A stretch of DNA of 5,886 bases from a bacterium Ga0077546 (lineage in GTDB: Bacteria > Cyanobacteriota > Vampirovibrionia > Obscuribacterales > Obscuribacteraceae), in NCBI GenBank assembly GCA_001464165.1, contig LNEX01000541.1, positions 1 through 5,886 on the forward strand, written 5' to 3'. Shown one piece after another: positions 1 to 4,714 of the stretch. How positions within the stretch are numbered: the first letter of the stretch is position 1; every line of letters begins with the position of its first letter. Under the pieces are notes generated by a model, which was not told where the DNA came from, did no database searches, and saw only the letters and a list, made by a program, of their open reading frames with translations. A program made the translations under genes and the position numbers.

Positions 1-390
1 AGTGTTCAAAGCAACAACCGACGAGCTCTGCTGGTTGTTCTTCAAACTTTCAGTAAACTGCCTCCGTTGAGAAGCTCGTACCCCTGTCTGGGTGCGATGG
101 ACATAAGCCGAAGGCTTGCCTTTACCTCGCGCGCTTGAACTAAAGCTCGTAGCACAATGACACTTTAGGTCTTGAAAAAGAAAAGATGTAAGTGAACCAA
201 GCCGACTGCCCACGCCTTTTGACTTACCGCAATTAGGACAAATTTCACCCTCACCTTTGCTAGCAGCCGGCCGCTCTATGACACCTGAACTGCACTGACA
301 AAAGTTATGCTTGAAGAAATACGCGGTGACCGAACCGGCATGGTTCCCTAAAGGCTGCTTTCCACAATTTTTGCAAAGGGTGGCAGCCAA
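1..390 (-). CDS. Double zinc-ribbon protein, N-terminal part (3' end outside window)
   Basis: An open frame of 130 codons runs leftward to the window edge without a stop. It contains two tandem copies of one cysteine module: C6-x2-C9-GK followed by C31-x-C33, and C51-x2-C54-GK followed by C77-x-C79. Both copies share a G-S-(V/L)-T-(A/S)-aromatic core between the cysteine pairs, so the module was duplicated. Each copy should bind one structural zinc. After residue 80 the chain becomes rich in Ser, Lys, Gln and Arg, like a flexible linker leading to a domain beyond the edge. There is no ATG in the frame; the first reasonable start is TTG 388-390, giving M-A-A-T-L-C-K-N-C, and the frame is closed by a TGA at about 436-438. 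The ribosome site is weak. The role is unknown. Similar ribbons precede Ser/Thr kinase domains in some environmental bacteria, but that is a recollection and the decisive domain is not visible. Coding is well supported; the start is uncertain. Confidence 0.72.
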   Translation of the reverse strand, partial: MAATLCKNCGKQPLGNHAGSVTAYFFKHNFCQCSSGVIERPAASKGEGEICPNCGKSKGVGSRLGSLTSFLFQDLKCHCATSFSSSARGKGKPSAYVHRTQTGVRASQRRQFTESLKNNQQSSSVVALNT

Positions 391-407
391 AATTGAAAAT
401 TTACCGT

Positions 408-422
408 GGGGGGGGTGGGGGG
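408..422. repeat. G8-T-G6 homopolymer tract (C6-A-C8 on the transcribed leader)
   Basis: The plus strand reads eight G, one T, six G. It lies between the candidate minus-strand promoter and the proposed TTG start of the zinc-ribbon gene, so the mRNA leader would carry C6-A-C8. Runs this long are prone to polymerase slippage. The plus strand could also form a two-tetrad G-quadruplex. It lies inside the open frame of neither gene as annotated here. Confidence 0.85.
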
Positions 423-451
423 AGACAGAAAATAGGCTGAAATATCACTGT

Positions 452-481
452 ATTATATGTACCCAAAGAGCTGCGGCCCAA
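452..481 (-). promoter_or_regulatory. Candidate promoter for the zinc-ribbon gene
   Basis: Read on the minus strand, 457-452 is a perfect TATAAT. A weak -35 match (TTGGGC, 481-476) lies 18 bases upstream. Transcription would start near 445, leaving a leader of about 55 bases before the proposed TTG start at 390. The -10 is convincing and the -35 is poor, which fits a promoter that needs an activator. The 17-bp tandem repeat at 496-529 lies directly upstream, where an activator would bind. Confidence 0.45.
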
Positions 482-495
482 ACATTTGCGAAACC

Positions 496-529
496 GAGCA
501 AGTTTTCCTGTAGAGCAAGATTTCCTGTT
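496..529. repeat. 17-bp tandem direct repeat, two copies, candidate operator
   Basis: GAGCAAGTTTTCCTGTA (496-512) is followed without gap by GAGCAAGATTTCCTGTT (513-529), matching at 15 of 17 positions. It lies between the two divergent genes, about 50-85 bases upstream of the expected transcription start of the zinc-ribbon gene. MocR-type regulators usually bind direct repeats, so this is a natural candidate site for the adjacent regulator. The repeat is seen directly; the operator role is inferred. Confidence 0.5.
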
Positions 530-547
530 AACAACTCAGAAACAACT

Positions 548-584
548 AATTGGTTGCACGGCTTTACATTGAACTGGTTGCATG
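548..584. promoter_or_regulatory. Direct repeat TGGTTGCA spaced 24 bp upstream of the MocR gene
   Basis: The motif AA(T/C)TGGTTGCA(C/T)G occurs at 548-560 and again at 572-584, a shift of 24 bp with 11 of 13 positions identical. It ends 20 bases before the proposed ATG of the regulator, a position suited to autorepression. A TTTACA at 563-568 could be a -35 box, but no good -10 follows. Operator function is inferred from position and from the direct-repeat habit of MocR proteins. Confidence 0.4.
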
Positions 585-604
585 CGGTGATGCCAGGTTC
601 TCAA

Positions 605-2176
605 ATGAGCATACTTATAAACATTGACGATAAGTTGTCACAACCTATCTATCGACAGATAGTTGCAGAAATTAAAAAGGCCATTGAGGCTGGAGTTCTC
701 AAAGCCGGAAAAAAGCTTCCGTCAACCAGAGAGCTAGGCAAGACCCTTGGAATTTCACGCTTCACAGTAATGCGCAGCTATGATGATTTGGCCAGTGCTG
801 GCTACATAAACATCATCACCGGCAGCGGTGCCGTGGTCGGAGAAAACTTAGATAAAACTGAATCAACTCTAAGGCAAAGTTCAGAGTTTTCACAGCTGTT
901 GCCGACCACAAAACCAGCCACAATTTCACGCTTCAGCCAACAAGTTGCACGCGCCGCACGCCTTATCCCCTCAGCCAATCTCTTGCAAGAGCAACTTCAC
1001 CATGGTGCGCCTGCTCATGACCTACTGCCAATCAGCCGATGGAAAGAAGTATTGAACAGCGCCACAAGAGAAATCGAAAAAGAACTAACACAAACACACC
1101 ATGAATCTTTTGGAAGTTTGGAGTTGCGCCAAGAGATTGTAGATTACCTCCATCGCCAGCGAAGGGTGAAATGCCACGCCTCGCAGCTAATGATTTTTCC
1201 CTGTTATAAAAACGCCTTTGATTTCATCGTACGAATGCTGATAGACAACGGTGATCAATGCGCCATTGAAAGTCCGGGTCTGCCAGACAATTTTCGCGCA
1301 CTGCTCGCCAGCGGCGCTACGCTGCATTCTATTGAGGGTGACGGCAGTGGCATGTCGACACAGGGCATTAGAGACATAGGCTGTCCGCTCAAGTTAATTT
1401 GCTTAACTCCATCGCGCAATCCACTAACCGCAACAACAATGACGATTGAGCGCCGCCAAGAAATACTCGCACTAGCAGAAGAAGAAAACTGCTTTGTTAT
1501 CGAAAATGACTTAGATCATGAATTTCGCTATGGCACTAAGGGCATTGCTTCGATGCAAAGCATGGACAACCAGGGCCGAGTAATCTACATCGGCTCTTTT
1601 GCTCAAGTTTTAGGACCTCTTTGTCAAACAGCATACATAGTTCTACCGGCCAATATTGTCAGCGTCGGTAAGCAGTTAAAATCGCTACTACAAACTGATT
1701 ATGCCCCTATTGAGCAGACTGCTTTAGCAAAATTCATACAACAAGGCCACTATGAAAGGCATATCAAAAAAACCAATGAAATTTACGCGGAGCGCCGGGC
1801 GGCCCTCATTCACGCGCTCACTGTCGCCTTTGGCAAGAATATAAAACAGATTGCCTCACAGACAGGCACTAACTTGATCGTATCTTTTCAGACGAGCAAT
1901 GCTGGTACAAGACTCGAATATACTTCAATAGACTATACAAAAGTTGCTGAGGCAGCTCACAAGCACCGTATCACCATGGTGGCACTGAACGACTTCTGTA
2001 AAGGCGATGAGCACAAAAACAAATTTCTAGTAAGCTTCGGCCATCTTTCAACGGCGCAAATTACTGAGCGCGTCAAGGCGCTAGCACAAGAGCTGCTGGC
2101 GCAAGAGCTGCAAACAAAGTTACCAACCAGTTTGCACCAAGCGCTGACGACCAGTGAGAGCTGCATTACAAATTAG
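605..2176 (+). CDS. MocR/GabR-family regulator with degenerate PLP site
   Basis: A 523-residue protein of the MocR subfamily of GntR regulators. Residues about 13-80 form the winged helix-turn-helix (QPIYRQI, then LPSTRELGKTLGISRFTV, then a GSG wing). A linker of about 50 residues leads to a type I aminotransferase-fold domain (about 130-500). Family landmarks are present: TPSRNP, the EFRY box, YIGSF and the trailing QTAY. Key PLP contacts are changed: the ring Asp is N301, the ring Tyr is L303, the Schiff-base Lys is Q334 and the phosphate-site Arg is Q341. The N301-Q334 interval is 33 residues, the same as Asp279-Lys312 in GabR. The protein is therefore likely a DNA-binding regulator that no longer forms the internal aldimine. 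ATG 605 is preferred (CAGG 7 bases upstream); ATG 590 is an alternative. The frame stays open back to 311, but that stretch overlaps the opposite zinc-ribbon gene and the repeats and looks non-coding. Its target is unknown. Confidence 0.9.
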   Translation: MSILINIDDKLSQPIYRQIVAEIKKAIEAGVLKAGKKLPSTRELGKTLGISRFTVMRSYDDLASAGYINIITGSGAVVGENLDKTESTLRQSSEFSQLLPTTKPATISRFSQQVARAARLIPSANLLQEQLHHGAPAHDLLPISRWKEVLNSATREIEKELTQTHHESFGSLELRQEIVDYLHRQRRVKCHASQLMIFPCYKNAFDFIVRMLIDNGDQCAIESPGLPDNFRALLASGATLHSIEGDGSGMSTQGIRDIGCPLKLICLTPSRNPLTATTMTIERRQEILALAEEENCFVIENDLDHEFRYGTKGIASMQSMDNQGRVIYIGSFAQVLGPLCQTAYIVLPANIVSVGKQLKSLLQTDYAPIEQTALAKFIQQGHYERHIKKTNEIYAERRAALIHALTVAFGKNIKQIASQTGTNLIVSFQTSNAGTRLEYTSIDYTKVAEAAHKHRITMVALNDFCKGDEHKNKFLVSFGHLSTAQITERVKALAQELLAQELQTKLPTSLHQALTTSESCITN

Positions 2177-2475
2177 CAACTAGCAGAAGCAACAGATGTC
2201 GCCAAATAGAAGCTTAAGCATCGCTATGTAGCGCGGGTGAGCGGCTTGAACAGGCTATTTCGCTGTTGATAAATCAAATTTAGCTTTGATTTCAAAGGCA
2301 CTGCCGTCTAAGGTGTAGATATTCCTTTCTATCAACTCTAACAACCACCCTTTCATTGGCAGGCACACTCAAAGCAAATCCAAAGCCTCAATTGAACATT
2401 TTTTCGCAACAGAAGTGCTGCGCGAACTACATCACTCGCCCCTATCTCCAACCGGAGAAGAAAGTAGACAAGATC
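2177..2475. other. Intergenic region between the regulator and the I42-like gene
   Basis: These 299 bases hold no convincing gene. They contain GCTTAAGC (2212-2219) and the small inverted repeat CGCTA-TG-TAGCG (2222-2233), followed by two AT-rich palindromes (2266-2296) annotated separately. No strong intrinsic terminator for the regulator and no clear sigma-70 promoter for the downstream genes could be picked out. The frame of the I42-like protein stays open back to TTG 2356, but the extra 40 residues show neither a signal peptide nor a domain character. Confidence 0.5.
2266..2296. promoter_or_regulatory. Paired AT-rich palindromes, candidate operator
   Basis: TTGAT-AA-ATCAA (2266-2277) and TTTGA-TT-TCAAA (2285-2296) are two perfect dyads whose centres lie 19 bp apart, about two helical turns. 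Across them runs a further inverted repeat, AAATCAAA (2271-2278) against TTTGATTT (2285-2292), with a 6-base loop. The arrangement suits two dimers of a regulator bound on one face of the DNA upstream of the I42-like/hydrolase pair. It could instead be a weak AT-rich hairpin at the end of the regulator transcript. Confidence 0.3.
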
Positions 2476-2805
2476 ATGAACAAGGTCACGAACCACATCG
2501 CCAATGCGTCACACAACGGATCGACTATCAAAATCGCTCTGGGCGACACACTTACGGTCAATCTGCCCTACGAAACAACTGTGCCACGACAAACCGCCTG
2601 GACTTTCGGCGACAACTTCGGCTTCAGCCAGTGCCTGAACATGGGTGCTATCGGAGCCAAAGACGGTGTGCGCACAATGCAGTTTGTCGCCTCCGCTATC
2701 GGCACCGTCGACATCGAACTGCGGCAGTTTCGAGTTCTGGCACTACGGACTGCGAGCAACATCACTGGCTCGTACAAGCTCACTGTCACAGTCAGCGCCA
2801 GCTGA
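2476..2805 (+). CDS. Small chagasin-like (I42-fold) protein
   Basis: A 109-residue all-beta protein. It resembles the chagasin/I42 peptidase-inhibitor family in its order of parts: an opening strand with GSTIKIALGDTLTVNLP (residues about 15-31), then a loop with ETT before a conserved-looking W (ETTVPRQTAW), a strand ending in F-x-A-x-x-x-G-T, the partner strand DIELRQFR, and a last strand KLTVTVSAS. In classical members the loops read NPTTGYxW, GxxG and RPW/F and plug a papain-like protease; here those loops are divergent, so inhibition is not assured. No signal peptide is visible from ATG 2476. A GGAG at 2454-2457 is 18 bases away, further than ideal, and TTG 2356 in the same frame would add 40 featureless residues. 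The hydrolase gene follows after 45 bases, so co-transcription is likely. The fold assignment is moderate; the biochemical role is open. Confidence 0.6.
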   Translation: MNKVTNHIANASHNGSTIKIALGDTLTVNLPYETTVPRQTAWTFGDNFGFSQCLNMGAIGAKDGVRTMQFVASAIGTVDIELRQFRVLALRTASNITGSYKLTVTVSAS

Positions 2806-2837
2806 GCACCAGAGAGTTAAATAGAGAGCAAATAGAC

Positions 2838-2844
2838 AGAGAGG
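2838..2844 (+). promoter_or_regulatory. Ribosome binding site of the glycoside hydrolase gene
   Basis: AGAGAGG ends 6 bases before ATG 2851. It is the strongest Shine-Dalgarno match in the window and fixes the start of the hydrolase. Confidence 0.75.
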
Positions 2845-2850
2845 ACCAAC

Positions 2851-3903
2851 ATGAAACTGCCAGAGCAAACTAAGCTGCCCCTGGCAGTTTTGCTCTTATC
2901 TTTTCTAATTTGCGCAGTGCTTATCTTCATTCCCAATCGAGAAAGCAAGCCGTTCTTCCGTCCGCACAGCCAATTTGCCGTGGGCGTAAATTATCCTTGG
3001 CGCAACTACGGCGGTGATTTCGGTGCCACCGTTTGGGGCGGACACGAAGGTGTCAGCACGGCTCAGGCCAACAAAGCAGTTGACAAAGACTTTGAGCAGA
3101 TTGCTAAGGTCGGCTTTCAGGTAGTTCGTTGGTTTATTTTCTGCGATGGCCGCGGAGGTCTAAAGTTCAGCAAAGAAGGCGGTGTGATTGGTCTCGATCA
3201 ACATGTGTTAGCCGACATCGGTGCGGCTATCGCTTTGGCCGAAAAGCACAAACTGCGCATCATCTTTGTGCTGCTCGACTTCAACTTCGCTCAACCTGAG
3301 GTCTGGTACGCTGGTAAAAGGGTCGGAGGGCACCGCAAAATCATCGAGAAGCCTACCCTAACAGCTTCCTTCCAAAGCAAAGCGCTAGAGCCAATTCTCA
3401 AAGCTTTCGGCCAGAGCACTACTGTGGCAGCCTGGGAAATCATCAACGAGCCGGAATGGGTGATGACCGCCTTCCCCTACTGGCAAACAAGGAGAATTGC
3501 TAACGAACGATTTAGGACATTTGTGAGAAGCACGGCCTTGTTTATAAAGGCACGAGCCACTCAACCTGTCACCGTTGGTAGTGCCACTCTCTCCGACTTG
3601 CACTACTGGAGCAATTGCGATCTGGATTTTTTGCAGTTCCATCACTATCCGGCCGTCCAAGCGAAACAGCTGGTGAGCACTCCTGTGGCCAATCTCGGTT
3701 ACAAGATACCAGTGGTTCTTGGTGAATTTCCCACCGACAACACGCGAATAGACTCTAGCGTTTTTATCGACCAGATGCATAGTAATGGCTACTTAGGGGC
3801 AATTGCCTGGAGCTTCAGAGCCTCTGACAAATACTCAAACTTAGCCAAACAAGAAAGCGCCATTGCGGCCTGGATAAAGCTTCATCTGGCCGGAAAACCG
3901 TAA
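2851..3903 (+). CDS. Membrane-anchored GH5-like (clan GH-A) glycoside hydrolase
   Basis: A 350-residue (beta/alpha)8-barrel glycoside hydrolase of clan GH-A, closest in look to the GH5 cellulase/mannanase group. It should cleave beta-linked polysaccharide outside the cytoplasm by the retaining double-displacement mechanism. Visible landmarks are the first barrel strand FAVGVNYPW (42-50), VVRWF with Arg93, AWEIINEPEW with Asn199 and acid/base Glu200, the FHHYP box (263-267), VVLGEFP with nucleophile Glu292, and AWSF with Trp320. All expected catalytic residues are present, so it is probably active. Residues 9-27 are a single hydrophobic segment after a lysine-containing start, without a clear cleavage site or lipobox, which suggests a signal anchor. 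The length is that of a catalytic domain alone, with no carbohydrate-binding module. It follows the I42-like gene by 45 bases and is closed by a strong hairpin. The substrate cannot be told from sequence alone. Confidence 0.88.
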   Translation: MKLPEQTKLPLAVLLLSFLICAVLIFIPNRESKPFFRPHSQFAVGVNYPWRNYGGDFGATVWGGHEGVSTAQANKAVDKDFEQIAKVGFQVVRWFIFCDGRGGLKFSKEGGVIGLDQHVLADIGAAIALAEKHKLRIIFVLLDFNFAQPEVWYAGKRVGGHRKIIEKPTLTASFQSKALEPILKAFGQSTTVAAWEIINEPEWVMTAFPYWQTRRIANERFRTFVRSTALFIKARATQPVTVGSATLSDLHYWSNCDLDFLQFHHYPAVQAKQLVSTPVANLGYKIPVVLGEFPTDNTRIDSSVFIDQMHSNGYLGAIAWSFRASDKYSNLAKQESAIAAWIKLHLAGKP

Positions 3904-3992
3904 CAAAGCAGAGCTCTCTGCTAGAACAAGAAAGCTTTTACGTACCTTCTCTGCCCAATAAACAAGCGTCTACCCCCAGGAATGGCGGCAGC

Positions 3993-4032
3993 AACGGTGA
4001 AAGAGGCGAAATATTCTGCCTCTTTCACCGTT
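3993..4032 (+). terminator. Intrinsic terminator of the I42-like/hydrolase operon
   Basis: AACGGTGAAAGAGGC (3993-4007) pairs perfectly with 4018-4032 around a 10-base loop, giving a 15-bp stem. The following bases ATTTCTCATTT are moderately U-rich. It lies 89 bases after the hydrolase stop codon and before the thioesterase promoter, as expected for a transcript end. Confidence 0.8.
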
Positions 4033-4179
4033 ATTTCTCATTTCACAGTCTCTTATATCATTTAGTAAAAAAATCGCTATCAGTGTTGCACTCTAGCCGG
4101 AAAAACGCCTCATCCTAATGGCTCAATTTCCCTGAAAAAGACGATCCAACCCCAAATTTTGGCAAAAACGGCAATAAGG

Positions 4180-4208
4180 TGGAAAAACATCGCTAACAGC
4201 GCTAGAAT
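4180..4208 (+). promoter_or_regulatory. Candidate promoter of the thioesterase gene
   Basis: TGGAAA (4180-4185, 4 of 6 to consensus) and TAGAAT (4203-4208, 5 of 6) are separated by 17 bases. Transcription would start near 4215, which rules out the upstream TTG at 4159 as the start codon and fits a start at TTG 4249. The stretch from 4033 to 4179 between the terminator and this promoter shows no gene. Confidence 0.45.
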
Positions 4209-4248
4209 CTGGCACATCAGTGCAATTAATACCATTGGGGTTAGTAAG

Positions 4249-4704
4249 TTGAAAAACGACACCAACAGTAAAAATCTCACCTTGGCTCACAAGGTCGCCG
4301 ATGAGATGCTCAAACTTGACAAGCATGCACAATACCTAGGCATGCAGGTGAAGCAAATCAGCCCCGGTTACGCTGAGCTATCGCTGGTAGTTAGAGAAGA
4401 CATGGTCAATGGCCTCGGCATTTGCCATGGTGGAGTAACATTCAGCTTGGCCGATACGGCCTTCGCCTTCGCTTGTAACTCTCGCAACAACCGCACTCTG
4501 GCCCTGAACTGCTCCATCACCTACAGTGCGCCTGCTCGCAGCGGCGATGTCCTCACTGCAGTAGCTCAAGAAACAGTTCTAAACGGCAAAACTGGGGTCT
4601 ATGACGTCATTATCTCCAATCAGCATATGGAAAAAATTGCCTTATTCCGCGGCGTTTCTTACCGCACAAGACAACAAATCGTAAACGGCTCAACTGACGA
4701 CTAA
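4249..4704 (+). CDS. paaI: PaaI-family hotdog acyl-CoA thioesterase
   Basis: A hotdog-fold thioesterase of the PaaI (hydroxyphenylacetyl-CoA thioesterase) type, about 151 residues from the proposed start. It hydrolyses aryl- or acyl-CoA thioesters in the cytoplasm, usually as a tetramer. The active-site block reads MVNGLGICHGG, then FSLADTAFAFACNS. By alignment with E. coli PaaI as I recall it, the His (H60 from this start), the following Gly and the nucleophile Asp (D69) match His52, Gly53 and Asp61 with identical spacing, as does the Asn of the NG pair. The tail GKTGVYDV and ALFRGVSYR is also typical. TTG 4249 is chosen as start because it gives the normal N-terminal length, has GGGG about 9 bases upstream and lies after the candidate promoter. 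ATG 4306 would cut the first helix; TTG 4159 lies before the promoter. No other phenylacetate genes are nearby, so it may serve general CoA-ester clearance. Confidence 0.88.
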   Translation: MKNDTNSKNLTLAHKVADEMLKLDKHAQYLGMQVKQISPGYAELSLVVREDMVNGLGICHGGVTFSLADTAFAFACNSRNNRTLALNCSITYSAPARSGDVLTAVAQETVLNGKTGVYDVIISNQHMEKIALFRGVSYRTRQQIVNGSTDD

Positions 4705-4714
4705 TCAATCTGAT

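Noticed and set aside
401..448. GTG-started minus-strand frame that a one-base change in the C-tract would fuse to the zinc-ribbon protein
   Set aside because: The GTG lies at or before the expected transcription start of the TATAAT promoter, so frame-switching phase variation is not well supported.
311..604. Plus-strand N-terminal extension of the regulator by 98 residues
   Set aside because: It overlaps the zinc-ribbon gene on the other strand, translates the G-tract and the tandem repeats, and comes before a textbook MocR N-terminus at ATG 605.
2415..2873. Overlapping plus-strand frame rich in Arg, His and Gln
   Set aside because: It is a shifted reading of the I42-like gene and the start of the hydrolase; its composition is typical of an out-of-frame shadow.
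3385..3780. Minus-strand open frame of 131 codons inside the hydrolase gene
   Set aside because: It lies opposite conserved catalytic motifs of the hydrolase and shows no domain of its own.
3907..3922. Hairpin AGCAGAG-CT-CTCTGCT right after the hydrolase stop
   Set aside because: The loop is only two bases and no T-run follows; the 15-bp hairpin at 3993-4032 is a much better terminator.
4159..4248. Longer thioesterase start at TTG 4159
   Set aside because: It precedes the candidate promoter and would add about 30 residues not found in PaaI proteins.
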